DNA of 64,000 nt from positions 2,289,177-2,353,176 of the forward strand of contig OZ251233.1 of NCBI GenBank assembly GCA_965240325.2, read 5' to 3'. The position numbers and the translations under genes are program-made. Below, in pieces: positions 1 to 10,129 of this stretch. This stretch comes from Rebecca billardiae RCC1528. Its lineage: Eukaryota; Haptophyta. Position 1 is the first letter of the stretch; each line of letters begins with the position of its first letter. A model generated the notes under the pieces. That model was not told the DNA's origin. It saw only the letters and a program-made list of their open reading frames with translations, and ran no database searches.

Positions 1-986
1 GCGCCGGCTGCCCCGCGGCGCGCTGCGTGCCGCCGCCGCTCAGCCTCGGGGCGTGCGCGCGCGCCGATGACGCTCGCGCCGCGCCGCCGCGCTCGCGCAG
101 GCGCGCGCAGCAGCGCATGATGCCTCGCGGCGGCGTGAAGGTGCCGTACAAGGTGCCCAACTCCGAGTTCTACCAGTGGGTCGGCGTGTACGAGCGCATG
201 GCGCGCGAGCGCATCCTCTTCCTGCGCTCCGGCCTCGACGACAACGTGGTGAACGGGATGATCGCGACGCTGCTCTACCTGGAGAACGAGGACCGCTCGT
301 CGCCCGTGCAGCTGTACGTCAACGTGCCCGGCTCGCTCACCAAGGCGGGCCTCGCCCTCTTCGACACGATGCGCTCGATCGCGTTCCCGATCGCGACGCT
401 CAACCTGGGGATGGCTGCCGACATGGGCGCGTTCGTCGTCGCGGCGGGGGACAAGGGGAAGCGCTCGTCGCTGCCGAACGCGCGGTTCGTGCTGTGCGCC
501 CCCGCGATCCGCGGCGTGCCCGGCGAGCAGCCGCCCATCATGCAGGCCGAGGACATCGGCCGCGAGGTCGGCGAGGTGCTGCGCGACCGACGCAGGCTGG
601 CGGGCGCGCTCGCCGAGCTGACGGGCCAGACGGAGGACGCGGTGCTCAAGGTGCTCAAGCGCGACGCGTACTTCGACGCGAAGGAGGCGAAGGCGTTTGG
701 GCTCATCGACAACATCGTCGCGCCGAAGACGGGCGCCAAGACGGCGGCCAGCGACGACGACGTGCGCGCGCGCGCGCGCGCCCTCTCGCGCGCGCGGCGG
801 CGCGCGCCCAGCCTGCCCTGCGCACACGCCACACGCTCACTCGGGACACGCGCGCCGCGCCCCGCCGCGCAGTTTGGCTTCGGCAACTTCGGCGCGAACC
901 CGCCCGACGCCGCGGCGATGGGCGCGGGCGGCGCGCGCGCGGGAGACGGCGGCGGCGACTCGGACTACACGCCGCAGCTCGCGTAG
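1..986 (+). CDS. ClpR-like (non-catalytic ClpP-family) subunit, 5' partial
   Basis: This encodes a ClpP/crotonase-fold subunit of the Clp protease core. In algae these assemble in the plastid stroma with active ClpP and a ClpC-type ATPase. Recognisable core blocks run from RGGVKVPYKVPN (about nt 129) through LPNARF to KEAKAFGLID (about 679-711). Seen directly: the position of the catalytic serine reads MAADMGAF, with Asp at nt 420-422, and the catalytic His position reads RFVLCAP, with Cys at 495-497. The subunit should therefore be inactive, like plant ClpR. A phase-0 intron fits 762-872 (GTGCGCGC...CGCGCAG). It is 111 nt and contains no stop, so an unspliced reading simply inserts 37 Arg/Ala-rich residues. 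The C-terminus after splicing is FGFGNFG to YTPQLA. An acceptor-like CAG at 108-110 suggests another intron upstream, so the true 5' end and transit peptide probably lie before the window. Confidence 0.82.
   Translation, partial: AGCPAARCVPPPLSLGACARADDARAAPPRSRRRAQQRMMPRGGVKVPYKVPNSEFYQWVGVYERMARERILFLRSGLDDNVVNGMIATLLYLENEDRSSPVQLYVNVPGSLTKAGLALFDTMRSIAFPIATLNLGMAADMGAFVVAAGDKGKRSSLPNARFVLCAPAIRGVPGEQPPIMQAEDIGREVGEVLRDRRRLAGALAELTGQTEDAVLKVLKRDAYFDAKEAKAFGLIDNIVAPKTGAKTAASDDDVRARARALSRARRRAPSLPCAHATRSLGTRAPRPAAQFGFGNFGANPPDAAAMGAGGARAGDGGGDSDYTPQLA
762..872 (+). other. intron of the ClpR-like gene
   Basis: The donor is GTGCGCGC and the acceptor CGCGCAG. The length is 111 nt, a multiple of three, and phase is 0. 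Removing it joins the conserved body to the FGFGNFG tail and deletes an Arg/Ala low-complexity stretch typical of translated GC-rich introns here. Confidence 0.7.
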
Positions 987-1503
987 GCGCGCGCCCTGCG
1001 ACGTGCTGCGCTGCGCGCGCGGGCGGGCAACACCGCTCACGCGACGGCGACGGGCACGGGCTCGCGTCGCGCTGCCTGCGGGCTGCTCCGGCGCGGGATC
1101 CCCGCCTGCGCGCGCTCTGGCTCCTGCGGTGCGGCACTCGCCACGTGCGGGATCTTGAGCCCGGCTGCGCCGCTGTGGTTGAGCTGCCGCACTGTCGGCC
1201 GCCACAGGTGACCGTGGCATCTGGCATCGCGGGCCGCCGCCCGCTCGGCTTCGGTTGTCAGTGCTGACGAGTCTGAAGTCGCGCACCTCTCCGTCTCCGT
1301 CCGAGGCGCCTCCGAGGTGGTGGCGGCACCGCTCCGCGGTCTACCAGTACGACTCATGTAATAGTGATGTATGGCGATCGATGATTGTCGGCGCCCGGTC
1401 GGCGCCGTTGCGCAAATCGATCGGCGGTACAACTACAAGTACAGTTTACTACTGTAAGAATAAGAGACGCACACAGCTCAGGCAGGCGAGTACAGTAAGC
1501 ACG
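987..1503 (+). other. intergenic spacer with 45-bp dispersed repeat
   Basis: This is 517 bp between the ClpR-like stop and the FkbM start. GC content falls near 1340-1500. The only structured item I see is copy 1 of the ~45-bp dispersed element at 1440-1490. No further gene is evident. Confidence 0.6.
1440..1490 (+). repeat. 45-bp dispersed element, copy 1
   Basis: It carries the shared core AGAGACGCACACAGCTCAGG with the upstream words TACAGTTTACT and AAGAATA. It lies 13 bp before the ATG of the FkbM-type gene. It is flanked on both sides by AGTACAGT, which could be a target-site duplication. Other copies are at 15,783-15,831, 48,345-48,390 (reverse) and 50,402-50,447. Confidence 0.8.
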
Positions 1504-2997
1504 ATGGCGGCGTGCGCCCCCGGCGCGCTCGCGCCGCGGCGCGTCGCGGTACTACTCGTCGCGCTCGCGTGCGTGATGCTGCTGATCGGCTATCCCATGG
1601 AGCGCTCGCTGCTCGCACCGCAGCGGGCGGCCTCCGCGGACAGTGCGCCCAGCACCGACCAGCCCACGCGCGCGGTGGCGCCTGCAGCGCGCGCCTTGCC
1701 GCGGCCGGCCTCGGCGCCTGCGGCCCCGAACCGAACCGCCCCGACGCGCGTCGCGTCGTCGGCTGACGCTCGCCGCGCGCGCGATCTCGAGATCGCGCGC
1801 CTCGCGCGGCCGGGCGAGTCGTGCAGCTGCGGCGCGAGTGTGCGCAACTGGGAGCGGTGCGTGCAGCGGCTCGGGCAGCGGCCGGGGCAGCGGCCGGAGG
1901 AGCTGCGCTTCGTGCAGATCGGCGCGCACACGGGCGCGGGCGACCGCAACGACCCGTCGCGCAGCGTGCGCCTCTCCGAGTGGAGCGGCCTGCTGGTGGA
2001 GGCGGACCCAGCCACCTTCCCCGCGCTCGTGGCCAACATGTGCGCGCCCGGGCAGCGGCACACGTGCGTGAACCGCGCGGTGTGCGCGGCGGACGAGGCG
2101 GCGAGGACGCCGACGCTGGACTTCTACGGGCTCTCGGCCGACATCTCGCGCGAGACGGGCGTGGACGCGCGCACCAACCTCAGCTTCCCGCGCTGGGCGG
2201 CGCAGGTCGCCTCGCTCGACCGCGCGCGCGTGCTCCGGTTCGAGCCGCTGCTGCGCGAGGAGCTCAAGGCGCGCAACGCGGGCGCTGCCGCGGCCAGTGC
2301 GCTCGACGCGTTCGAGCTGGAGGCGTACGTGGTGCGGCACGAGGTGCGGTGCCAGTCGCTCGAGGCGCTGCTCGCCCCGGCCCCCGGCGCCGCCCCCGCC
2401 CCGGACGTGCGCGGCGGCGGCGCGTCCGCCCTCCCGGCCTTCCGCGCCGCGCAGCTGCTGGTGGTGGACACGGAGGGGCACGACGGCCGCATCCTGCGCT
2501 CGCTGCCGCTCCGGAGGGGCGGCTTCCGCCCGCGCTTCATCACGTTCGAGCAGACGCACCTCGACCGCGGCGAGCGCGCGCGCACGGCGGCGCACCTGCG
2601 CGACGCCGGCTACGTCTTCCAGCTGGTGCTGCCCGAGGTGAACGAGCAGCTGCTCGGGCCGGGCACGCCCGCGGCCGTGGTTTCGCGCAGCCGCTTCCAC
2701 GCGCTGATGGGCCACACCTGGCGCCGCTTCAGCTGGCTGCAGCGCGAGGGCAGGCCGGAGCTCGAGTGCATCCCGCTGCTCGCCAACGCGGAGAACGTCT
2801 TCGCCGCGCGGCCGGCCGAGCCGGGCGAGCCGCGCGTCGAGGCCGAGGGCAGCGCGTGCGCGACCGAGTGCCCCGACCACACGCTCGACGAGCTGCGCGC
2901 GCTCGCGGCCGAGGTGCTGGCGGACGCGGCCGCGCGCGCCGCGCACAAGCAGGCGGCAGCGGCTCCGACGCCGCGGCGCGGGCGCCGCCGGCAATAA
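1504..2997 (+). CDS. FkbM-type SAM-dependent methyltransferase, type II membrane protein
   Basis: This is 497 aa from ATG 1504, chosen because a hydrophobic segment (residues ~14-31, VAVLLVALACVMLLIG) follows at once, giving a signal anchor. A Pro/Ala/Arg stem comes next, then the FkbM/Methyltransf_21-like catalytic region. LRFVQIGAHTG (about residue 136) is the SAM-binding motif I. WSGLLVEADPATF is the acidic residue after strand 2. LLVVDTEGHDG followed by FITFEQTH is the typical later FkbM block. Family members methylate sugar or lipid hydroxyls. A Golgi-lumen role on surface glycans is inferred from the topology. The longer reading frame upstream (from 1255) runs through the dispersed repeat and is not used. 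No intron is evident. Confidence 0.8.
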   Translation: MAACAPGALAPRRVAVLLVALACVMLLIGYPMERSLLAPQRAASADSAPSTDQPTRAVAPAARALPRPASAPAAPNRTAPTRVASSADARRARDLEIARLARPGESCSCGASVRNWERCVQRLGQRPGQRPEELRFVQIGAHTGAGDRNDPSRSVRLSEWSGLLVEADPATFPALVANMCAPGQRHTCVNRAVCAADEAARTPTLDFYGLSADISRETGVDARTNLSFPRWAAQVASLDRARVLRFEPLLREELKARNAGAAAASALDAFELEAYVVRHEVRCQSLEALLAPAPGAAPAPDVRGGGASALPAFRAAQLLVVDTEGHDGRILRSLPLRRGGFRPRFITFEQTHLDRGERARTAAHLRDAGYVFQLVLPEVNEQLLGPGTPAAVVSRSRFHALMGHTWRRFSWLQREGRPELECIPLLANAENVFAARPAEPGEPRVEAEGSACATECPDHTLDELRALAAEVLADAAARAAHKQAAAAPTPRRGRRRQ

Positions 2998-3329
2998 CTG
3001 CTCGCACCGGCGGAACACCTCGTAGTCCCAATAGATTCTGACTCTACTATTTTTTCGACGATATGTGATTACGTACCCGTCCCGCCCGTGCTAAAACTGC
3101 GCTGAGACGTACGACTGACTGACTGTCAGCACTGTCTCACTCACAGACTGAGTCACAGTCACACTGTCGCGACGCGCTGCCGCGTAGTCGTCGCGACCCG
3201 CCCCGACCCGCGACCATGCAGCAGCGTTCGGCCGGCGGCGGGCATCATCGAGCGCCTCGGCGCGCTGGTCAGCATCAGCCCCCGAGGCGCGCCGGGCTCG
3301 CCGGGCGCTCCACGCGCGGCCGCCCGCGC
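2998..3329. other. convergent 3' spacer
   Basis: This is the shared 3' flank of the FkbM gene and the convergent HAD gene. It contains a low-GC tract at about 3,105-3,172 built of TGACTGACTGTCAG and ACTGAGTCACAGTC words. No AATAAA signal is seen. Confidence 0.5.
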
Positions 3330-4361
3330 TCAGCCCCGCAGCGGGCGGCCGAGCGGCGCGAGCACGAGCGCGTCGATGGCGGCCGCCCAGCCGTCGGCCG
3401 CGTTGGACGGCGCGACCAGCTGCGCGCTGCGCTTCGCGGCGGCGACGCCGTTGTCCATGGCGACGGAGTGGCCGCAGAGCTGGAGGAGCTGCACGTCGTT
3501 CTCGCCGTCGCCGATCGCCAGCGCCTCCTCGGGCGCCACGCCCCAGCGCTCGAGCAGCTCCCCCGCCGCCCTCCCCTTGTGCACGCCGCGCGGACACACT
3601 TCCACGCACCAGCGGAGCGCCTGCGTCACGTCCGCGCGCGTGCCGACGAGCAGCTCGAGCTCGGCGCGGAGGCTGCCGCCGGCGGCCTCCTCGTCGGAGG
3701 TGAGGAAGAGCACCTTGTGCACCGCCCCCTGCACCGCGCCGCGCGCCGCCAGCCGCGCCACGCCCCGCAGCGGCGAGTCGCCGACCGCGGCCAGCTTGTG
3801 CGCGAGCGCGCACTTGGGGCGGTCCACGAGCGCCTCGTCGCCGACGTACGCCACGGCGGTGGCGCGGGAGCGGCGCGCCTCGGCGAAGTCGAGCACGTCG
3901 GCCACCACGTCGGCCGGCACCGTGCTCGACTGCGGCGCCGCGCCCTCGTCGAACACGGCGCCGCCGTTGAGGTAGATGCCGGGGACGCCGCCGTTCAGCG
4001 CGCGCTCGGTGAGCACGTGCTGCGTCCACGCGCCGGCGCGCGCGCGGCCGGTGGCGGGGACGACGCGCACGCCGAGCTCGGAGAGCCGGCGCAGCGCCTC
4101 CGTCGAGCGCGCGGAGAGCCGGTGGTCCGGGCCGAGCAGCGTGCCGTCGCAGTCGGTGAAGATCACGCGCGGCGGCCCCACCTCCCGCAGCGCGCGCGCC
4201 CACGCGGCCGGGTCGGGCAGCGCGAGCTGCGCGGCCGAGGGCGGCGAGGCGGAGGCGCTGATGCACGCGTGGCGCGGCGCGGCGCGGCTTGCGACGCGCG
4301 GGAGGCTCGGCCTGCCGGCGAGTGCTGACGCCACGGCCACGAGCTGCATCACGCTGCGCAT
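3330..4361 (-). CDS. HAD-superfamily (Cof-type) phosphatase
   Basis: This is a 343-aa HAD hydrolase. Motif I is VIFTDCDGTLLG (D70 nucleophile, D72), motif II VVPATGRA (T104), motif III lysine is near K262 (RGVHKG), and motif IV is IGDGENDVQLL (about 283-293). The Cof/sucrose-phosphatase-like type IIB cap lies between motifs II and III (about 110-250). Such enzymes dephosphorylate sugar phosphates, FMN or similar metabolites; the substrate cannot be read here. The first ~35 residues are hydrophobic then Arg/Ser-rich, like an organelle-targeting leader. ATG 4361 was chosen as the first Met giving that leader; M4349 is also possible. The start faces the GT14 gene about 120 bp away, implying a shared bidirectional promoter region. 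Confidence 0.85.
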   Translation of the reverse strand: MRSVMQLVAVASALAGRPSLPRVASRAAPRHACISASASPPSAAQLALPDPAAWARALREVGPPRVIFTDCDGTLLGPDHRLSARSTEALRRLSELGVRVVPATGRARAGAWTQHVLTERALNGGVPGIYLNGGAVFDEGAAPQSSTVPADVVADVLDFAEARRSRATAVAYVGDEALVDRPKCALAHKLAAVGDSPLRGVARLAARGAVQGAVHKVLFLTSDEEAAGGSLRAELELLVGTRADVTQALRWCVEVCPRGVHKGRAAGELLERWGVAPEEALAIGDGENDVQLLQLCGHSVAMDNGVAAAKRSAQLVAPSNAADGWAAAIDALVLAPLGRPLRG

Positions 4362-4482
4362 CTCGAGGCCCGCCGTGCGGCCGGTGGGAGTCGCGTCCGG
4401 CCGCGGAATCTTTCTCTCCGTGCGGGTGCGGCCGGACCGCCTTCGCGTGCTCTTGTCGATTTTGATGGGCGGGGCGCCAAGC

Positions 4483-6414
4483 ATGGCGGCGCTGCGCCGC
4501 GCGCTGTGGCTGCTGCTGCTGCTCCCGGTGGCGGCGCGCGGTGCCGCGGCCGACGCGCCGCCGCCGCCGGTCTGGCTGGACCACGACGACGAGGTGGTGC
4601 CCGGCGGGCCCGTCGTTGACGCGTGCAACGCCGCCGTCGGCGTGCTGCGCGAGTCCGCCGAGCCGCCGCCGCCGGTCGTGGAGCGCGTGGACTTCCGCGG
4701 CGCGGCGCGCGCCGAGGGCGAGCGCGTGGTGTTCGCGTACTTCGTGCTGGTCTCGCGCGCGTTCGCGGACCTGAGCGTCTCGCGCCTCCTCTACGCCGCG
4801 TGGGCGCCGCGCCACCTCTGGCTCGTGCACGCCGACCTGAAGACGCCCGAGGCGGCGGTCACGCGGCTGAGCGAGGCCGTGCGCCCGTACGGCAACGTGC
4901 ACCTGATGCGCACGCGGCGGCGCGTGTCGTGGGGCGGGTTCTCGATGGTCGAGGCGCTCTTCGACGCGCTCGCCACCGCGGTGCACGGCGTCTCCGGCCC
5001 GGACTGGTCCGGCTTCGACTACTTCATCAACCTGTCGGACACGGACCTGCTGCTGCGCGTGGACGCGGAGCTCGACGCCTTCTTCGGCGCGCACGCGGCG
5101 CGGGGCGCGTCCTTCGTGGGGGTGAAGACGCGCGCGTCGGACCCGATGCGCTGGGACCTGCACGAGGAGCTGCGCAAGCTCACCTTCGTCGAGTGCGCCG
5201 GCGTGGGCTACGCGGTCGTGAACGGCAGCGCGGAGCGCCTCTTTCCCAACCACCGGCGCTGCTGCTACGGCCGCTCCGGGCCCATTCTGTTCGGCCCGCT
5301 CGACTTTGCGCTGCCGCGGCACGACGAGAGCGTGGCGGTGTACCACGGCTCGCAGTGGGTGGCGCTGCACGCCTCGCTCGCCGCCGCGCTGCTCACCGAC
5401 CCCGCCGCGCGCCTCGCCGTGCGCGGCTTCCGCCACACCTTCCTCTCGGACGAGGCGGTCGTGCAGACGGCCGTCATGGCGGCGCCGCAGCTCAGGCGGC
5501 GCGTGGTGAACCACAACCTGCGGCACATCGACTGGCCGCACGGGTACGGCAACCCGGAGCAGTACTGGCGGCAGGCGGGCGAGGCGCACGACGGCGGGCC
5601 CGTCATGCTCACCTTCGCCCACGCCGCCGAGCTGTTCGGCTCGGAGGCGCTGTCCGCGCGCAAGGCGGACCCGTCGGTGGACGGTGGGCGGCTGTACTCG
5701 CTGTGGGACGGCTGGATGCGCGCCAAGAAGGAGGCGCGCGGCGCGGTGCAGGGGTACGAGCTCAGGCCGTTCGTGGTGGACGCGGCGAGCGGGCAGCCCA
5801 CCGCCGAGCGCGCGCCGCCCGTGCGCGTCTCGCAGCGCCCGCTCGGCGCGTCGCTGCTCGAGCGCGCGCGCGGAGGCCCGCTGGAGGACGCGCTGCCGCT
5901 GCCGCACGCGCCCGTGGACGCGGCCGCGCTCGGCGCGGCGGGGCTGACCGAGGCGGAGGTGCGCGCCGCGCTCGGCGCGCGCGAGGCGTTCTTGCAGACG
6001 CACGTGCCGCACTACGGCCACGGCGACAACGTGACGCAGTACTACCTCGACTTCTTCGCCGAGGTGCAGCGGAGAGAGGCGGAGGCGCGCACGGCGCACC
6101 AGCTCGCGATGGGCGTGGCGCCGCCGCACACGCGCGCCGCCGACGGCGCGCAGCTCGGCCCGCCGGAGAGGCTGGCGCTCGGCGCCGAGCCGGGCGGCGG
6201 CGTCGCGCGCGGCCGGCACGCCGCGGCGCCGCTCGCCTCCGCCGTGTTCGCCGACGGCTCCGCGTGCGAGTGCGACTCGAAGCGCTGCCGCGCGCGCCGC
6301 ACGTGCTGCGCACACGTGCACGGCCGCGCGGGCGAGCGCCTCTGCCGCGCCGAGGGCGAGCTCGGCGACGGCGCCGCCAAGCACGCGCACCCGGCGGACG
6401 CGGCGGACGGCTGA
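4483..6414 (+). CDS. GT14 (core-2/I-branching or xylosyltransferase-like) glycosyltransferase
   Basis: This is 643 aa. The N-terminus (MAALRRALWLLLLLPVAARG) is a signal peptide or short anchor, placing the enzyme in the secretory lumen. The Branch-domain blocks are clear. VFAYFVLVSR begins the fold, and WLVHADLKTP, RRRVSWGGFSMVEA, FDYFINLSDTDLL, YHGSQWVALHAS and RHTFLSDEAVVQTAVM correspond to conserved GT14 segments including the late acidic residue. The C-terminal ~200 residues are Ala/Pro-rich with a Cys cluster (CECDSKRC...CCAHVHG) of unknown role. Family members transfer GlcNAc or xylose; which one is not determinable. ATG 4465, six codons upstream, is an alternative. Transcription diverges from the HAD gene. 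Confidence 0.85.
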   Translation: MAALRRALWLLLLLPVAARGAAADAPPPPVWLDHDDEVVPGGPVVDACNAAVGVLRESAEPPPPVVERVDFRGAARAEGERVVFAYFVLVSRAFADLSVSRLLYAAWAPRHLWLVHADLKTPEAAVTRLSEAVRPYGNVHLMRTRRRVSWGGFSMVEALFDALATAVHGVSGPDWSGFDYFINLSDTDLLLRVDAELDAFFGAHAARGASFVGVKTRASDPMRWDLHEELRKLTFVECAGVGYAVVNGSAERLFPNHRRCCYGRSGPILFGPLDFALPRHDESVAVYHGSQWVALHASLAAALLTDPAARLAVRGFRHTFLSDEAVVQTAVMAAPQLRRRVVNHNLRHIDWPHGYGNPEQYWRQAGEAHDGGPVMLTFAHAAELFGSEALSARKADPSVDGGRLYSLWDGWMRAKKEARGAVQGYELRPFVVDAASGQPTAERAPPVRVSQRPLGASLLERARGGPLEDALPLPHAPVDAAALGAAGLTEAEVRAALGAREAFLQTHVPHYGHGDNVTQYYLDFFAEVQRREAEARTAHQLAMGVAPPHTRAADGAQLGPPERLALGAEPGGGVARGRHAAAPLASAVFADGSACECDSKRCRARRTCCAHVHGRAGERLCRAEGELGDGAAKHAHPADAADG

Positions 6415-6939
6415 CGCGCCCGCGCGCGATGCTGCTCGCAGACGCGCGCGGCGGCGACCTATACGACGCGACCTATCATCGCGTCGAGGCGTCGCGCGTG
6501 TTGGTGGCGTGCGCCGCGCGCGCATCGCATTCGCGGATGATATGCATATCACTGCTTCATCATCATCGATCAGTGCGCATTCGATGTCGTCGTCGCGGCG
6601 GATCGTCAGACTCACAGTGAGTGACTCAGACGATATGATGACGACCACTGTGATTGAGACTGATGCTGCGCTGTCGTCGTAGTCTGATATGCGCGCTGCT
6701 GCCGCGATGATGATCGCGGACTACTCAGTATTACTAGCACATATCACATTGTCACATACATACTACGACTATACGCGCGACAATGATGTCGTGCTGCTGC
6801 TGCTGACTGCTCCGTCACACTACCGTATGCGACGCGCGCGCGAGTCAGTTTGTCAGGCATCTCATATGACTGATGAATCTGATGATGCTCATCACGCACA
6901 CCGCGCGTGGCCGTGGGCCGTGCTGACCGGCGGCACCGC
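6415..6939. other. convergent low-GC spacer
   Basis: This 525-bp tail-to-tail spacer lies between GT14 (+) and the MFS gene (-). It is strikingly poorer in GC than its neighbours. It is full of TCAGACTCACAGTGAGTGACTCAGA-like words (about 6,605-6,632) and CATATCAC/TATACG stretches. No gene or RNA is recognised. Confidence 0.5.
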
Positions 6940-7779
6940 CTATCGGCTGGCCGAGGGCGGGGCGGCGGCCGTGGGAGCGGCACCCGCCGGCTGCTGCTGC
7001 GACAGCGGCGGCGGCAGCCCCGCGCCCGCCGCCGCCCCGGCCGCCTCGGCCGCGAGGAGCGGCTCCCGCGCGGCCGCAGCCCACGGCCTCCGCCCCCAGC
7101 GGCGGGCAGCGACGGGCTGCGCCGCCCGCTGCGCGCACTGCGGCGCGCACAGCGGCGCGAGCAGGGCGATGCTGCCCAGCGCGAGCGCGGCCGAGAGGCC
7201 GAACGGCACGGCGTAGCCGCACGCGTCGACGAGCAGCCCGCCGGCGAGCGCGGAGCCCGACCAGCCGAACGAGGTCACCGACTCGAACGCCTGCCAGCGC
7301 GCGCGCTCCCGCCGGTGCGTCGCGTCCATCAGCAGCGCGCGCGTGAGCGGGCGCGAGGAGTAGAGCGCGCACGCACGGCACACGTACACGCCGAGGGCGA
7401 GCCACCAGCACGCGCCCTGCCGGGGGAAGCGGCCCGCGCCGCCGGGCGGGGGCGGCCGCGCGGCGAGCACGACGATCGCGCAGAGGCAGCCGAGCGCGAG
7501 CAGCCGCGCCAGCACCGCCGTGCGCACCAGCCCCCAGCGGTGCGAGAGCGCGCCCGCGCACGCGTTCGCGCCGGCGGTGAGCAGCGGCGTGGCCGCCCAC
7601 AGCGCGTTCACCTCGAGCGCGCCCATGCGCAGCTCGTCGGCGAAGAAGGTGACGAAGTAGCGCGCGGACAGCCCGTTCGACACGCCCGAGACCACGTCGG
7701 CCGCGACGATGAGCGTCGCCAGCGTCGAGCAGCCCCGGGCCTGCATGGGCGTGCTGCGGCGCCGGCCGAGGCCGCCGCC

Positions 7780-7810
<31 letters not shown>

Positions 7811-9114
7811 CCGCCGCCGCGCCGCCTCGCGCGCCGCCGCGACCACCACGCGCCGAGCCGCGCGCGCCAGCGCCCCGCGGCGCGCGCACGGCGGGTCGGG
7901 CTGTCCGCCACGACGCTGAGCAGCGGCACGTCCCGCGCCGGGCGCCCCGGCTCGGCCGGCCGCGAGGCAGCGCACCGCTCGGCCGCGGCAACGCTCGCGC
8001 CGCCCGCGCTGAGCGTCCGGCGGCGAGCGGCCTCCGCCTCCGCCTCGTCGGTGGGCGGGCGGGCGTCCGCCTCGTCCCCGCGCTCCTCCGCCCCCGCGCG
8101 CCCCTCCCCATCCTCCTCGCCCTCGCCCTCGCCCTCCTCCTCCTCCTCCTCCTCGCCGCCAATCGCGTCGGGCCCCTCCGCGCCCACCGCGTCCGCCTCG
8201 GCCGCGGCGTCTGCCGAGCGCGAGGCGACGGCGCGCCGCCACGGGTGCGGCGCGCCCGCCGACGAGCTGCGCGAGCGGGACGAGGGCAAGGGCGGCGGCG
8301 AGCCGGCGCCGCCCACGCCCCCCGCGCTGCTGCCCCCGCTGCCGCCGCCCTCCGGCAGCGCGACCGACAGCGGCCCCGGCGCGGGCGAGGCCGGCGCGGA
8401 CGCTCCGGAGCCGCGCGGCGGCGGCGTGGGCGGCGGCGTGGGCTGCGCGCTGCCGCGCGCCGAGCGCACGCCCGTGCTCGGCGGCGCGGTGTCGGGCACG
8501 TCCGCCAGCGTGAGCAGCAGCAGCACGGGCGCCAGCTGCGCGATCGCGCCGACGAAGATGATCTCCTCGCTCGTGTGCCGGTCCCACGCGCCGCCGGGCG
8601 CGGGCGCGCGGCCGTGCGCGGGCGCGCGCAGCGCGTACGCGCCGACCGAGAGGGCGGGGCCGACGGCCGTGGCGAGCTGGAGGGCCATCTGGCGCGCGAC
8701 GTAGATCTGCGAGCGGCTGTGCGAGCCCGCCGTCGAGTCGGCGAGCAGCGCGCCCAGCGCGGGCGTGTGCAGCCCGGAGAAGCAGCCCCAGAGCGCCATC
8801 GCGCCCGCCAGCCAGTCCACGCGCTCCGCGCGCGTCGCGGCGAGCGTCGCGGCGACGGCGGCGACCCCTACCGCCGCGGCGAGGCGGAGCACGGCGGCGC
8901 GCCCGACGCGGTCCGCCATGTACCCGGCGGGCCACGCCACCAGCACCGTCGCGAAGCCCTGCGCGCCCTGCACGTACCCGATCGGCGCCTTCCGCTGCGC
9001 GCACAGGTCTGCGATGTACTTGGGCAGGACGGTGGACTGCCACAGCCCGCGGCAGCTGTACAGCCCGAAGGTGAACGCGAGGGAGAGGCGCACGTTGCGG
9101 TGGAAGCGCGCCAT
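6940..9114 (-). CDS. Major facilitator superfamily transporter with long central loop
   Basis: This is 724 aa from ATG 9114 (MARFHRNVRLS). The N-terminal half has hydrophobic helices beginning LSLAFTFGLYSC. It carries the MFS signature-like loop GYMADRVGRAAVLR between helices 2 and 3, and GLHTPALGALLAD further on. The second half (from about residue 470: STLATLIVAADVVSGVSNGL to FGLSAALALGSIALLAPL) supplies the other six helices. Between them is a ~230-residue low-complexity Ser/Pro/Glu/Arg loop, much longer than the usual ~40-70 residues of MFS proteins. It includes a poly-Glu/Gly run (EEEEEEEGEGEGEEDGEG). Substrate is unknown. It could equally be read upstream of 9114, but that part has no membrane or leader character. 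It diverges from the dynein light-chain gene, with 262 bp between starts. Confidence 0.75.
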
Positions 9115-9376
9115 CCCGCGGAGCACGCCGCCCGAGCGCTCACCCTCGCTCCGCGCGCATCCCCCGGGCGCGAGCTTTTGCACCCCGCACGGCGCGCTGA
9201 TGCGGTGCGCTTTTTCGCGACGAGATTGATGAGACGCACGATGGCGGGGGCCGCCATCTTTTTCTGTATCCGGTGGAGCTTCGCGGAAGCCGTTGCAAAA
9301 AAGCCCAGCTGGCCAGCAGCAGGGCGGACACGGCGAGGTCGCCGAGCGCGCGCGCCAGCCCGCCAAGCCCGCCAGC

Positions 9377-10129
9377 ATGGACTTCACGGCGCAGGAGCCC
9401 GTGAAGGTGTATGAGAACACCTATCAGATGGGTCCACGAGAGGACCAGAAGTGAGTGCGCCGCTGCACCGCGTGCCCGCGCGGCGCGCGCGTGGGGCGAC
9501 GCGAGGGCCGGTCGGACAGAGCTGCGCTCGCGTGGCTGGCGCTGGGCGAGGCGGCGGGCGTGCACGCGTGCAGAGCCACGCGCGCACAGCTGTCCCCGGG
9601 CTCACGCCGTCGCCCACGCCCCGGCCGGCTCCGCTCCGCAGGGTGAGCATACCGCGCGTGGAGGAAGTGATCAAGCGCGTGCTCAACGAGAAGATGGAGA
9701 TGACGCTGGAGAAGGACCCGGCGAAGCGCGACAAGCACCTGTGGATCTACGATCACGAGGAGGTGGGCGACATGGCACGCGAGGCCTGCGAGGCCATCCA
9801 GCAGGGGGTGAAGGGTGCGCGCGCGCGGCGGCGCGCCCGCAGCGGCGCGGCCGGTCGGAGTGTGCGGCGGGCTCGAGCGCGCGTGGCCGTGGCGGCGCGG
9901 CTGACGCGCCGCCTCCGCCTCGCGCCGCGCCGCGCCGCGCCGCGCAGAGCTGGGGTACGGGAAGTACAAGCTGATCGTGCAGGTGCAGATGGGCGAGAAC
10001 AACGGGCAGGCGCTGCGCACAGCGTCGAGGTGCCTGTGGGCGCCCGAGTCGGACGTGAGCGTGTCCGGCTCGTTTGTGAAGGGGCGCATGTTTGCGGTCG
10101 CGACCGTCTTCTGCCTCTACCACGAGTGA
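9377..10129 (+). CDS. Tctex-type dynein light chain (DYNLT2-like), three exons
   Basis: Exons are 9377-9450, 9642-9814 and 9948-10129, giving 142 aa after splicing. Intron 1 is 9451-9641 (GTGAGTGC...CCGCAG) and intron 2 is 9815-9947 (GTGCGCGC...CGCGCAG). Phases match across both junctions. The product reads MDFTAQEPVKVYENTYQMGP, then VEEVIKRVL, then HLWIYDHEEVGDMAREACEA, LGYGKYKLIVQVQMGEN, CLWAPESDVSVSGSF and finally VATVFCLYHE. That order, with the C-terminal beta-strand pattern, is the Tctex1/LC2 family of axonemal or cytoplasmic dynein light chains. It suggests the organism has motile cilia or intraflagellar transport. Intron 1 carries the more conventional GTGAGT donor, the only one of its kind in this window. 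Confidence 0.88.

Noticed and set aside
3091-6648. A 1,185-residue minus-strand frame across HAD and GT14
   Set aside because: It spans two genes with clear conserved motifs in other frames and is Arg/Ala/His-rich, so it is a shadow.
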